DNA from: Macrothele yani
Taxonomy: Eukaryota > Arthropoda > Arachnida > Araneae > Macrothelidae
Direction: 5' to 3'
Length of the DNA: 64,000 bases
Assembly (NCBI GenBank): GCA_039090855.1
Contig: CM076997.1
Coordinates: forward strand, 169,600,709-169,664,708
The notes below the pieces were generated by a model. It made no database searches. It was given only the letters and a program-made list of their open reading frames with translations, and was not told the DNA's origin. The position numbers and the translations under genes were made by a program. Positions 22,083 through 33,486 of this stretch are shown piece by piece; the first letter of the stretch is position 1, and the number at the start of each line of letters is the position of its first letter.

Positions 22083-22530
22083 CAGTCTGTCAGCGTGATA
22101 ACTCGCTTAAAAAGGGTTCGATTTCAATGAAATTTTATCATGGGTAGAGGACTATCTGGGGACAAATCCTCTTGAAAATGGGGTTAATGGGGTCAAAGGT
22201 CACGACATAGGAGTAGGATCCATTCCATTGCCCTTATGCGTCATAATTTGCGTAAATATGGTTCGATTTCAATAAAATTTTAGTATGTGGTAGGGGAGCA
22301 CCTGGGAACGAACCCTGTTGAAAACGGGTGAAGTGGGGGTCAAAGGTCAGGACATAGGAACGGGATGCATTCCATTGCCCTTATGCGTTATAACTTACGT
22401 AAAGATTCTTCGATTGAGACAAAACTTTGTCATGTTGTTCCGGAAGTATACTTTACCGGTTCTGTTGAATATCGTCGAAATGGGGTCAAAGGTCAGGTCA
22501 TAGGAGCGAGATTTATTCTACAGCCATTAT
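22083..22530. repeat. Tandem repeat, period about 146 bp, with DR1-like motifs
   Basis: About three units. Each has a GGTTCGATTTCAATAAAATT-like start and contains GGGGTCAAAGGTCA, at 22189, 22336 and 22482 (spacings 147 and 146). GGGTCA-A-AGGTCA is the form of a direct-repeat-1 nuclear-receptor site. Function as such a site is not shown. Confidence 0.88.
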
Positions 22531-22882
22531 CCGCATAACTTGAGTAATAATTGGAGTAATGATTTCTGGTATGTTGGAAAGCGTATCATAATCAGTGCAT
22601 TGCATGATTTTACTAACTTGTTTTTTCTTTCCTATCCTTTTTTTTTTTTTTTTTTGAGAAGGATCTGCATCTGATTTTCTACTTTTTGGTTTGTGGACCT
22701 TACAGTTGCGGGGATTCTTGAGACTGCGGCAAAAATACTTTTCCATTCGAAACTAATTAAATAAATCTTAATTTTCTCTGTCTTTAATTTATAAATTATA
22801 CTGAAATTCTTGCAATTCTGGAGATTTTAATTTTTTTTAGTAATAGTTTTATTAATGATGGGCAAGTCTTGAAAAAGAAGGG
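22531..22882. other. No recognisable gene
   Basis: Contains a T run at 22638-22656 and otherwise unremarkable AT-rich sequence. Confidence 0.5.
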
Positions 22883-23060
22883 CCGCGAGTGGCCTAGTGG
22901 CGAACGTTCGTGACTGGCACGAAGAAGACCTCGGGCTTGATCCCAGGCAGGTACGAACGCTGGAACCACTAAATATTCGCCGTGCGTCGGATGGGCACAT
23001 TAAGCTGTCGGGCCCCGGGTACTGGCCCCCAGTTAATAAATAAGGGCATCTTTCTCTCCC
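22883..23060 (+). mobile_element. Second tRNA-derived SINE family
   Basis: Starts GGCCGCGAGTGGCCTAGTGG (A-box-like), then GGGCTTGATCCCAGG (B-box-like), followed by an unrelated body with GGGCACATTAAGCTGTCGGG and CTGGCCCCCAGTTAATAAAT. The body differs from the abundant family in this window, so it is a separate SINE. Confidence 0.75.
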
Positions 23061-23889
23061 TTTCTACCTCGCTTTCGTGTGACTTTCGTATCAGGTACTC
23101 TAGCCCAAATATCCTAGCTTTCTGTTTCTAACGGTTGTTTAAGACCTGGAGTCAGACACTCCGTAAAATCCTCTACATATGATCTGATCTAAAAAAGAAG
23201 TTAATTTTCGGCGCATTTGGATTTCCATTTCTTACTGAAAGCGAAGAAACTATTACAAATTTGAATTAAGTTATCACAATAAAACTCACAAAAATGTAAT
23301 AAGTCTTCGACAGTCTCTCTTAGAGAATGTACCTTGTCTCTCGCTTCAATTTAGCAGAAGTATTTTTTTCTTGTATTAAATATTAATAGATATCTGTGGT
23401 TCAGGAAAATGAGTAAAATGTTGTTAATTATTGTCTCAATACATAAACTGCAGTGATTTTTAGACTTGCGTTCAAAATATGTTTAAACAGTAAATGGTCT
23501 TACTGGCGTACCGTTTTTCTTTCTTTTTTAATATGTCTTTTGCAAAAAAATAAAATAAAATAAAAGATCGTGTTTATGTTATCACTTCTTCCGTCCGTCC
23601 GTCTGTCTGTCTGTCTGTGAATATTATGTCACTGTACGTATTAATATTAGACCTATTTGAAAAATTCTTTTTTGCACTGGGAAGTTTGAAATGTGAGAAT
23701 GATGATCCTTGCATTCCGATTTTTTCAATGCACAACTTCGCAACTGGAGGGCGAAAATACAAATATCGAATTCGAAATACATTTTATTCCATATGCAGTA
23801 TTTACTTCTAAATATCCGATCAAAAAAATGTTTTCCCTTTAAATGTCATTTATATAGAAGACTATTTTAAGTGTAGTCTCTGTTTGAAG
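23061..23889. other. No recognisable gene
   Basis: AT-rich, with a (GTCC)n/(GTCT)n microsatellite at about 23590-23617. Confidence 0.5.
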
Positions 23890-24870
23890 TAATGCATAGA
23901 TTTTTTGCTAGGGCGCGACAAGATGAATCCCCTCCCCCCCCCTTCCGATATCTCTACTTCTAGACTTCCGATTTGAAAAATTCGTCTTGCATCGGATACA
24001 GCTCCCCATTGGAAATTAGAAAATGTTTGGAGTAAAATTTCTAATGTTTTGTAATGAATGGTTTGGCCGCCATGGGACGTAGATATTTATTTCTGTTTCT
24101 GAAGTATTTAAAGAAAAATATGAGCTTCTGAAAACTCTAGTGAATAAATTCCTTCGTGGAGCGATACCGCCGACTCGGAAAACCTTTTGAAAATATTGCC
24201 TGCTTAAATTAGTGCAGTTTTTCCGCCAGAGTGCGGAGATGTATATCTTACTTTTTGCGGATATCTCCGCTGTTAAGAGAAATTTGCAAAATTCTTCCTT
24301 TGTTGGACAGCGTTTGCAGTGCAAAATGTTTCTCATATAATTTGTTTTTTAACGCACAAGTGTGCCACTAGAGGGCATATGCTTATATTTTTGTTTACAG
24401 TAATATCTGCGGGACTAAAAACCGATTGAAAAGCTTCTTTTGCAGTAAGATACTACTAACTATGAAAATTCTTTGAGTATATTTTCTTCCCAAAACAATA
24501 CACAATTTCGCCACCATAGGGCACCAAAGTTTAAACTGTTTTTCTCAATGTCCCTGCTTTTAACTGTGCGGTTGAAAAACGTCTTTCAACATCGGCTATC
24601 ACTTACCTTGTGGAACACTTTGTAGTTCAGTTCTGCCGATGGGTGGTGTTTGTGTACTTTTGTCTGCAGTTGTACTCCACTTCTTCTAGAAACCCTATTG
24701 AGAAATTTCTTTTTTTTTTACTGTATGCCATTTGCCACAAAAAAGGATGGGGAACAGTATCCTCTTTAAATAATGCACAATTTTTCTGCTGGGGGAGGGG
24801 TGTAAAGATGAAAACTTTTTCTCGCAATCCCTGCTTCCTGGAGACCTACTTGAAAAGTTTTTTTTCGTTA
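23890..24870 (+). repeat. ~146 bp tandem repeat with CTCF-like motif, block 2
   Basis: About six degenerate units marked by GATATCTCTRCTTCTA-like segments near 23944, 24258, 24407, 24547 and 24820. A CCACTAGAGGGCA stretch at 24365-24377 resembles the core of a CTCF site. The block is homologous, in inverted orientation, to 52260-53715. Confidence 0.7.
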
Positions 24871-24874
24871 GCAT

Positions 24875-24965
24875 AGCGTGTGAAAACACAACTTTGTCCG
24901 TGACGGATCGAACCCGTACATTCCGGAGTAAGTTGCTCTCTGAACTTAGCTACACTGACGGAATG
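24875..24965 (-). mobile_element. tRNA-like SINE head fragment
   Basis: On the minus strand GTGTAGCTAAGTTCAGAGAG followed by CGGGTTCGATCCGTCACGG looks like A and B boxes of a tRNA-derived repeat. The body does not match either SINE family here. It is not a plausible functional tRNA gene. Confidence 0.5.
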
Positions 24966-25699
24966 TTTCGCTGCAGATTTGTCGTCTTGACACGTGCTTT
25001 ACCTCCGTAGTACGTCACAAGCGTTTGCCATGAAGAATAGTTTTTGCCTATTTTCAACTTGTTCATTAAGCGCAATGCATCTTCGGGAAGACGTAGTTAT
25101 TTCATATTTCCTTCTGTACATCTTTTTTTTTTTTTTTTTGAAAATCTCTTTGTCTGATACGTTTTGTGCGTCATTTGTTAATTTCTGTAACGTACTTTTT
25201 AGCCGTTGGTGGAAGAATCTGTTTCTATTTCTGGATGTTTTATCAATTGTAGAAATCCCGTTGATTTTTTCTAATCGTTTCTATTGACTTTGATTTACTT
25301 TGATAAATATTATTCGCGTCGGAAAGCATTCGAAAGACGTGCTCATTACAACCGAAAATTCGGTGTCATCTTTCTTGTTTTGTTCTTTTTAGAGATGGAG
25401 TACCTTTAACTTTTTCCCATAGTGTGCCGCTTGGAATCAGCACCCAAGGCTATTAATGAATTGCCAGCCCGCCACTTACCTACCGTCAGCCCTTTAAATT
25501 GTGCTCAAAATATCTTAGATATCCGTAATCCGTCTCTGAATTCTTAAAGTTGGCCACTTTTTCTTAAAAAAGGTTTCGCGCTGTTTTGAGACGGGCCTGA
25601 GAAGCGACTTGATCCCTCAAAGCAAATGTCGGTATCATTTAAATACTTAAAAATGCGTCTGTAGAATTTTATAAGCAGCCCCGGCGACGAAGTTTTCAG
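24966..25699. other. No recognisable gene
   Basis: AT-rich, with a T run at 25122-25139. Nothing supported. Confidence 0.5.
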
Positions 25700-26645
25700 A
25701 TGCATAGATTTTTGACTAGTCGTCCTAGCTTGGACCCCTGTTCTAGTACCGTACTGGGATCTTTGCCATTCGGCGTTAGCTCTTTCCTTCCCCTGGAACC
25801 AACAGCTCTAAATTTAAGACGGGAGGCCGATTATAGGCTTTATCAGGGCCGTAGCTACCAGGAGGACAGTTGTCCTCTAACAATGGTCATTCCAGGAGCG
25901 CAAATTCATGCTCTTGGGGATGAAAAAAGTAGACACTGTAATTAAAAAAGAAAGTTACACCGTTCAGTATTTTCTTTTGAAAGACTAGTTAGTTCCATAT
26001 AGTATTCCATCCAGTTAACCAGGTTACAGGTTAACTGCATGGAATTCTTTCACTGTGTAACATATGCTATGAGATGTGAACATCTCATGTCCGTGATGGG
26101 AATTTTCTAAAACAGTGAAAGGAGGCATACAAAACAATATATGCTGATATGTCTAAGCTCTATGACCTTTCTGAACATGTCGTTGGGATAAAGAGCTAAT
26201 TCTCTGCTCTGTGCAGAAAGTTCTCTGAGCGTTTAACCTTGAGCGGAACTTTTCCAAGCCCTAATTCTTTATCCTTTCCTATTACGTTCACTATCCGATG
26301 CTCATCTGCTTTGCGCTGGTTCGTTTTTTCGTTCTGAATTTCTGTGGAGTGTTGTGTTGTCGGCGTTCCCATAACGTTTGCGGTCTACTTGGTATTTACA
26401 ACCTGTGGCTATTGGGTATTTACCTAGTTTTTGCATTTTTAATGAAATTACGTCAATAACCTGAAGTGCGATTTTTGAACGATCATAATATTTTCCTATA
26501 ACGGCGATGTGTGAGAAAATAAAAACCATGTGTTATTTGAGTGGAACTCGAAGGGGCGTAACTTCAAGTCTCAGCCTCCCTCCCAGATAAGAAAAACGCG
26601 CTACGGTCCTGATCCTTGTAGTTATTCGTGAGGGTAGCACCTCCC
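25700..26645 (+). mobile_element. tRNA-derived SINE split by a hAT-like insertion
   Basis: SINE body matches are seen at 25715-25843 (TCCCCTGGAACCAACAGCTC, then AATTTAAGACGGGAGGCCGA) and resume at 26612-26645, where CCTTGTAGTTATTCGTGAGG aligns with the family's CATTGAGTTGCTCACGG. The interruption is exactly the element at 25844-26611. Confidence 0.65.
25844..26611. mobile_element. hAT-like non-autonomous element
   Basis: Ends CAGGGCCGTAGCTACC at the left and, as reverse complement, CAGGACCGTAGCGCGT at the right, resembling hAT termini. No transposase frame. The 8 bp flanks are diverged, but both align with the same place in the SINE consensus, as a target duplication would. Confidence 0.55.
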
Positions 26646-27258
26646 CCCCCCCAAATTCATACATAAGATACTTATCCGTTTAATGTCTTGTGGTGAATCC
26701 TTTTGGATAACTTTTCCAAACTTATGAGCGTCAGCAGATTTCTTTGGATTAACATTAATCGTCTTTGGGTCCAAATTTTAAAGTAATACTGCAGTCGGCT
26801 TTCATTGTGTGTTTGCTAATTTTAGGTGAAAGAAGAATCGAGTTGAACATAATGCTACATGCATTTGGGAAGACTGCAAGTTAAGTGCTGTCTAAAATTT
26901 TTCGCCACATGAAACGGAAGGGTTTGCTTTAGTATAAGGCTTCGCAGAACAAACCTTCGAAAGATAGTGATTTCTACTGTGAGATTTTCTTAAACGGTGT
27001 GCTCTCACAGGAATAATACGGGGATTTGGCAAAAGCAAACCTTACAATTGTTTCATGAGTAGACACGACATAGCTCCTCGTTTTGATTATCGCAGAAAAA
27101 TGATAATGGTTTGGCCACAATTGCTTCGAAATGGCGATTCTCTCGGCTTCTGAAAAAAACGTTTGAGCAAAATTCTAGTAATGCAAACATTTTTTCTAGA
27201 AAATACAGAAGAGGAATTTTGTAAGTATTAAAAGTAAAACACTAAAACTTGTTTTAGA
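26646..27258. other. Downstream flank of the channel gene
   Basis: Expected to hold the 3' UTR of the minus-strand channel gene. I found no clear AATAAA on the minus strand; an ATTAAA variant near 26680 is the nearest candidate. No other gene seen. Confidence 0.4.
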
Positions 27259-27432
27259 TCATTTTGAACTTCGAGTAATGTAATAAGACCAGTATATTAT
27301 GTTGAATACAAAAAAAGCTCCGGGAAAACATATCCTGCAAACTTTGTCAATGTCAACATTTTTCTTTTGGACAGGTTTCTTTATTTCACGGCGACTGTAA
27401 CCCATCTTTCTGGCTTTGAGGACATTTCCAGG
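27259..27432 (-). CDS. Ligand-gated anion channel, last exon (TM4 and stop)
   Basis: A 174 nt exon, phase 0, beginning after a good polypyrimidine tract and CAG at 27435-27433. It encodes 57 residues and a TGA stop (27261-27259). After a basic cytoplasmic stretch (KARKMGYSRREIKK) comes VDIDKVCRICFPGAFFVFN and then IIYWSYYI, the classic TM4 pattern of Cys-loop receptors (Ile-Asp ... Arg ... Phe-Pro ... Phe-Asn ... Tyr-Trp). It follows directly on the exon at 29710-30086, giving a TM3-TM4 loop shorter than in many family members. Confidence 0.9.
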   Translation of the reverse strand, partial: PGNVLKARKMGYSRREIKKPVQKKNVDIDKVCRICFPGAFFVFNIIYWSYYITRSSK

Positions 27433-27647
27433 CTGAAAGACAAAAACAGAATAAATGTAAGCTCAAAATGCTGATGAGTCACGTTTTGCAGAAACTGCAT
27501 TTAATGCAGCTTCTAACAATAACTGAGCATTTGCTTTAATCAATGGGGAAAATTTCACTTAGTATACAGTATATGAAACACAAGAAACTAATTGGGTGGG
27601 TTTTAATCTTTTCTCTTTTTTTATCAAACTGAGATGTAGTTTGCTTG

Positions 27648-27857
27648 TTTTTTATTGGAGCTTAAACGCCCACCGTGAGCAACTCAACGGGCTATAAGCA
27701 GCCGCCCGTCCCTAATTTAAGGTCACTGGTTCCAGAGAAGAGAGAGAGCCAGTGCCGTAAAACAAACACAGCATTCATGCCTCACGAGATTCGAACCCAG
27801 ACCCTTTCGGACGAATGATCAGAAGCCATCGCTTAGACCACTGCGTCAGCGGAGGGG
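27648..27857 (-). mobile_element. tRNA-derived SINE in a channel intron
   Basis: Near full-length family member: CCACCGTGAGCAACTCAACG, GTCCCTAATTTAAGGTCACT, a B-box-like GAGATTCGAACCCAG and an A-box-like end. Minus orientation. It lies 215 bp from the last exon. Confidence 0.9.
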
Positions 27858-29269
27858 GATACAGTTTTATCAGATTTAACTCAGTTTTGACAATCGGATA
27901 GAATCGTGCGAATCAGTGAAACTAACTGTCGAGTACAGTAAATCGATTTGACGAAAAGATGCAATAGTTATTAATGTGAGATAAAATAAAAGTTGCCATT
28001 AAAGAATTGACCGTCGTATTATTTATTAAGTTATTGAAATTGTGAACAAAAACCGAAAATATTGTTCCGATTTTGAATGCGTCTTAAGTTACGAATTTGC
28101 ATTCAACAAGTTAAATAAAAAGTGGAATATAACCAGTGACAACTCACGAAACAATAATCCTTGCGAACAGATAATTTTGGTGAGGAAGCAAAGGTAAATA
28201 CGAAATTCATATATTCTCCATAAATTTTCAGCGGTGATCGTGCGCGCTACATGCTACGTGTCCACCGTATAAGAAACAGTGTTATGTTCATGGAAAAGAA
28301 CAGTGGCAGCCACCAAAATATTTGAAAACAGTTCCGCGAGAAACAATTACTAGATATAATTTGTATTTAGTGTAACTTAATCAAAACATGAAAAGTGCAT
28401 GAACGTTCATTAAATTACAAGATAATCAGAACGTAAATATTGGAGATCGATTTCCTCTAATTTCTGATTTCATTTCATAGAAAACGTGATCTTACATATG
28501 CTATTATTGAATTACCATATGCAATGAAATTTATAAAAATAATTTCTGAGACCGAGAACCGCCTCAAGCTCCAGCTCTCCGAAACTATGCTGAACAGAGA
28601 ATGATAAATTGAATTATTTAAAGTAGATTTTGTCCTGTTCAGCATACTTCAAAAATGGTTACTCTTGTGCCACTCTTATATCACTTGTCGTTATGTTTTT
28701 CGGTAAACAAAACGCAAGGTCTCTGTATTACGTTGACATATTGATGGATAAAAATGAAGTGTTTGAACTGATTTTAAACAAAATTTGCCAATACTGGCGT
28801 ATTGTCAAAAATCGCACTGCGTAGGTATACGTAATTTTTGGAATCCTGTCGTTTACATTCATTACATTTTGCCACTATAAGAGGAAAAGTTTTTATGTAA
28901 TGTTTTTAAAACAAATGGTAACACACAAATTCTTTGGGCAGGAAATTAAGGCTACATTTTCCTAGAATCTAGGGGAAATTGTTACATACCTTTACAAAAT
29001 GCTACAAGTCTCCGGAATTAAAAAGAAATGAGTGTAAAACATATTTATCTGTAGGAAAAATCATTTTTGTAACGAAGAAAAATTGCTGTAATTGACGACG
29101 ATTAGGTAACCTAGTGTCCTTTAAAACCGTTTCAATGTGAAAAAATGTAATTAAAACAATGGGACATAATCATCTGCAAAAATTACATAAATTGATGTAA
29201 AAGCTGAAAATAAATAGCAAACATTTTTGCTTGATTTCAATCGAAGATTGGGTAAAAAGTAGTTCTAGA
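27858..29269. other. Channel intron, no further gene seen
   Basis: AT-rich intron sequence between the last two recognised exons. An open frame at 28630-28824 has no recognisable product. Confidence 0.5.
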
Positions 29270-29600
29270 CCAAAATGACGCAAAAAATTTCAGGTTTATC
29301 ACGCTGGTGATGCGTTTAAGATTTACAATGCGTTTGAACACACTGCTCTCCCGTAAGATATTTTTGGCAAAAAAAATTCAAAAAACAAATACTGTCATCA
29401 GATGCCTCACAGGAACTGTCCAACAACGAAAATTTTCAATGTTCTTGAAACCAAAGAACTTGGAAATGTTCAATTTTGAGTCTCAAATTCAGAGAAATCA
29501 ATTATCATTATGATCTCCAACATTTGCGATCATGATATGATTGGTGAAACCAAGACGGGGACAGAGTCATTCGAAGTCAGCGCATTAACTGGAGACTAAT
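29270..29600 (+). pseudogene. Possible gypsy gag remnant
   Basis: In one plus frame the sequence near 29300 reads GDAFKIYNAFEHTALP, resembling the Gly-x-x-Ala-x-x-Ile/Val-Tyr-Asn-x-Phe motif in Gag proteins of some gypsy retrotransposons. Later the frame contains SNICDHDMIGE, loosely like the Cys-Glu-Phe-Gly region of such proteins. Stops interrupt it. Weak evidence. Confidence 0.25.
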
Positions 29601-29709
29601 GACAAAACCTTTTTAATAGTATCAGTTTGATTAGGTGATTGTCAGATTTATTTATTCAAAATATTCAGTTTAAATATGAAATTATAATGAAATATTTTCA
29701 CTTCCTTAC

Positions 29710-30086
29710 CTCTACTAAAGTGAATACTTTGCGTGTGTCTGACTCTGGTTGGTTATTTCTTATTTTTGCCAAATGAGCCGTTAATGGAAATTCTAGTAGA
29801 GCAGCAAAGACGAAGAAGGAACATACCCCGACCCACACATCTATGGCAGTTAGGTAAGTAATGGGGGGTAAGGAACTTCGAACATGGTTTGCTGTTGTAA
29901 TGAGAGTCAGTAACGTTGTAACTCCTAAGGTTACACGCGCTGGCACGGCATTGAGGTCAATCCAAAAGGACACCCACGAAACGACCACGACGAATAGGGT
30001 AACAGTATAAGAATACGCCAAATGGTAACCATACTGGCGCTCCAATACGAAAGATGCATTGACACATGAAAAGTAGCCACTCACAT
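29710..30086 (-). CDS. Ligand-gated anion channel exon (TM1-TM3)
   Basis: A 377 nt exon between TTCTCTTAG (30087) and GAG|GTAAGG (29709). It encodes the last ligand-domain strand (FSCVNASFVLERQYGYHL), TM1 with SWVSFWIDLNAVPA, TM2 with PARVTLGVTTLLTLITTANH, and TM3 with YLTAIDVWVGVCSFFVFAAL. The Pro-Ala-Arg at the cytoplasmic end of TM2 is the anion-selectivity signature of GABA, glycine, glutamate and histamine-gated chloride channels. It probably acts in neuronal or muscle membranes as a pentamer. The ligand cannot be assigned from these exons. GluCl-, HisCl-, GlyR- or pHCl-like are all possible. Confidence 0.95.
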
Positions 30087-30279
30087 CTAAGAGAAAATAA
30101 AGAAATTTATTAGTTTGCTGAGAAACGTGTGAGCACAGAATGATTCAGAAAGAAAAGAGGGAGGGGAAATGAAGCATTTGAAGGCATGAAATGAAACACA
30201 TCAATAATTAAATATTTGCATGATTGATTCCAATTCACTATCTGCTACTAGCACATAATTAATTTATTCTGTAGGTTAA

Positions 30280-30793
30280 CCCTTTCCAGCCCATTGTTGT
30301 TCAGAAACAACATATATTCTTTGAATTTCGTAGTCCTTCTGACATACCAAATTCTTACTACAAACCCATTGTAGCTGGTAGACAACTATCCAAGACAACA
30401 CTGTAAAAACCGGAAGACAGGATTTTCCTATGTTGCGTGCCAAAGATGTGATATAATTTTGTGTTTCACAAGAAAAAAGAAACTGCTTTGTCGATTTCCA
30501 TGTGAAGTAACAAATATTCTATCGAACATTTTCCTGTATTCAGAGATGGGAGATCATAACAGAATTTCCTTTTGAAAAGAACGATGTGGTTTCATGTTTA
30601 TGAAGGAAACAAAAAAGCAAGTCAAATTAGCAGAAATTTGAACTTTTGCATCCCACTGTTGTTTTTCGTATTTCAGGAATAAAATGTTACAAGAAGTTTT
30701 CAGTGCTATTTGTATTTATTACAAGCTCAAGGCACCACAAAATCCCGAAAAAAGGTTTCCAATTTCAAAAATAAAATTTTGGGCTGGAAAAGG
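30280..30793. mobile_element. piggyBac-type MITE
   Basis: Flanked by TTAA at 30276-30279 and 30794-30797. Ends CCCTTTCCAGCCCA at the left and, reverse complemented, CCTTTTCCAGCCCA at the right. 514 bp with no transposase frame. It sits 194 bp upstream of the acceptor of the TM1-TM3 exon. Confidence 0.82.
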
Positions 30794-30797
30794 TTAA

Positions 30798-31275
30798 TAT
30801 GGTAGATTCGTAATGACTAAGTAAACATACGATGATTTCTGATGTGTTTTTCATATCTTTTCTGGAAGTCATGCTATTTCCAGAAAGATGAATATCCAAC
30901 ATGTAAAATTCAGTTTTCAGTGACTATGAAACCAATGCACGCAAGCATACAAACACCCGATAAATATCAGTTGCCTATGATAGGGGTTCCCAAATGTTTT
31001 TTTACAAGAGCCAGAAAGTAGATCTTTTTAGGGTTCGCAAGCCAGAGGGGTCGTGTAAAATTAAGCACATCTTTTTAATGATCAGAACACAATACCAGAC
31101 ATTTATCTTTCACGTGAGAACATATGAAAATATTTAAGATGCACAAGAACTTTTTCTTGCATTCGAGAGAAGCATAAAATTGGTGCCATTCTGACAGAAT
31201 TACACTTACTTGATACTCAAATACAATGCTTTCCTATCATCAAAAGTGATTGCAAATACATAGTAATTTTGTAAA
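30798..31275. other. Intron; possible hAT end
   Basis: No gene. AGGGGTTCCCAAATG at 30980 followed by AAGAGCCAGAAAGTAG resembles a hAT terminus, perhaps belonging with the hAT remnant at 34565-35165, interrupted by PLE-2. This link is speculative. Confidence 0.3.
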
Positions 31276-31844
31276 TAGATTTCACTAAGTACAAGTGAAC
31301 TTCGTGCTATATATAACTTAATGACACACACCGTCAATGCACGATGATTTAATATTAAAAGACAAGGGTTTACAAGTTAAAACTCCATGAATACCTTCGG
31401 GGTGGCAATCTTTAGATGGAAAAGAGTAGTGCAACACACTGACGCATTGTGGGTAAAGCTTCAGCACAGGAGTGTCCCAGCTGATGCCATCGCAGCACAG
31501 CTAAAACACATATAAAAGTACACCAATGTGGGTACATGATAGATTAGGTATATACTGTATGATACAATAACATATTCAGGTTTTTAAAGTACGTAATTTA
31601 ACTATCATTATTGTCATTAAAGTCCATAGTCGCAATATGCATTTCCATATTCTAGGTAAGTCAATGGGACTATTGTCATTAAACATCGGTTCACAAATGC
31701 CTCGATGTACAAACATTTTGTAATGTGTAAGAAGTGCATGGATGCAGGAGTATTTAACAATTTGACATTAGTCCAATTCTGTTGAACAGTCTCGGAGACA
31801 AAAGCTGTGTTACCATGGTTGGCACGTATGTCATATTTGTGATC

Positions 31845-33069
31845 TTACACTCGAATGCCAATGCTTTGTTTTGTGGATTCCACGCAATTGCTTACATGCT
31901 TACTGGTGGAGGAGTCCAGCAGGGGAATATTATATACACCCCATTTACACAATGTGTCCGTCCTTTCACGATCTTTTTTAATGAAGGAAAGAAGGTTCCT
32001 TAATCGAATGCCGAACTGTGTGTCGTATTTTGAGCAGATACGTGACAGTACATTTGTGATGTATGGGTGCTGTTGTAATATGCCTACAAATCTTTTTGTA
32101 GGATTAGGGTCTTTCGTCAGACATGTCGATCTATCATTCAATATTCTACGGTAGATTCGATTGATCAAGTATCTGGGATACCCGTATTTAGCTCCCAAAT
32201 CAAATATGAACTCTATCTCAGACTTTAGAAAACAATCAGTAGATGAATGCGTGAATGCTCTTCTAAGTAAGAAGTTAATAGCAGAAAGCTTGTGTGGGAT
32301 GGACTGGGAAGAGTTAAACGGAATTAAGCTATTACTAGCAGTGAGTTTGCGATAGACAAAAATGGAGAGATTGCTGGACTCTGAGTTACGAAAGATTCGG
32401 AAGTCCAGGAAAGGCAGGGAATGGTTAGATTCCATTTCTATCGCAAGTCTGATAGCGGGGAAAGCAGATGAAAGCACGTCGGCGAACTTAGTTAAGTCAT
32501 CCTGTGAATGAGGCCAAAACACTAGGATGTCGTTGACATACCTAATATACAGACCGGATGCAAGGGGAAACTCAGTGAGAACTTTGTTTTCAGTGAGTTG
32601 GAGCAGAAATTCTGCGAGTGAAGCGGAAAGTGGAGAACCCATAGGTGAGCACTCGACATGCTTATAAAAATAAATACGACTGTAGAACTTATAGAAAGCA
32701 TGAACGTTGTTTAACCAAACGAAGTGCGTTCATAAAGGCATAAATTTCTGTAGCAGAGACTTGGGATTCATCAAATTTAGCCTCCATGATGAGATGGGTG
32801 GCGTCCATAGGTACGTTAGAGTACAGTAAAACAACATCTAGAGAGGCAAGTATTAAAGGTTTAGCATGTGGCTGAAACATTCCAACTCTTTCAATTGCCC
32901 TGGCGAAACGCTTAACTGAATAAGGTGAGTTTGCAGCGATCTTTACTAAATACTGGGCGAGGGCTTTTTTGAGATATCGATTCGGGCTAACATAGCCCGC
33001 GACAAAAGGCCGAATGACAAAACGCCCACTACAAAAGGCCACAGCCTGCGACCAAATGCCGTCTTGCAA
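31845..33069 (-). pseudogene. PLE-2 reverse transcriptase, partial
   Basis: Two open minus-strand segments. 33069-32689 has LASLDVVLLYSNVPMDATHL, the RT motif A region. 32642-31845 (265 residues) has MGSPLSASLAEF, then IRYVNDILVFWP, then SLPFLDFRI, HKLSAINFLLRRAF, and finally WGVYNIPLL near the end. The catalytic motif is YVND where active Penelope RTs have YVDD, so the second aspartate-equivalent is altered. The RT N-terminus is missing, replaced by the inverted arm. A frame break separates the two segments. Confidence 0.85.
32990..33065. repeat. Short GGCNTTTTGTCGC-type degenerate repeats at the PLE-2 junction
   Basis: On the minus strand, roughly 19 bp units of the form GGC-TTTTGTCGCGGGC repeat about three times between the RT fragment and the inverted arm. 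Their origin is unknown. Confidence 0.5.
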
Positions 33070-33486
33070 TCTCTCCTTTTCTGTCTATCGCAAACCCACT
33101 GCTAGTAATAGTTTAATTCCGTTTAACTCTTCCCAGCCCATCCCACACAAGTAATCTGCTATTAACTTCTTACTTAGAAGAGCAGTCACGCATTCACCTA
33201 CTGATTGTTTTCTAAAGTCTGAGACAGAGTTCATATTCGATTTGACAGCTAAATACGGGTCCCCAGAAACTTGGTCAATTGAATCTACCGTAGAATATTG
33301 AATGATAGATCGACATGTCTGACTAAAGACCCTAATCCTACAAAAATATTTGTAGGCACGTGAGAACTGCATCTATACGTCACAAGTGTACTGTCACGTA
33401 TCTGCTCGAAATACGACACACAGTTCGACATTCGATTAAGGAACCTACTTTCCTTCATTAAAAAAGATCGTCAAAGGACGGACACA

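Noticed and set aside
24016..24889. Several overlapping frames of 60-106 residues
   Set aside because: Same tandem repeat family, read on both strands, with biased composition and no recognisable domain.
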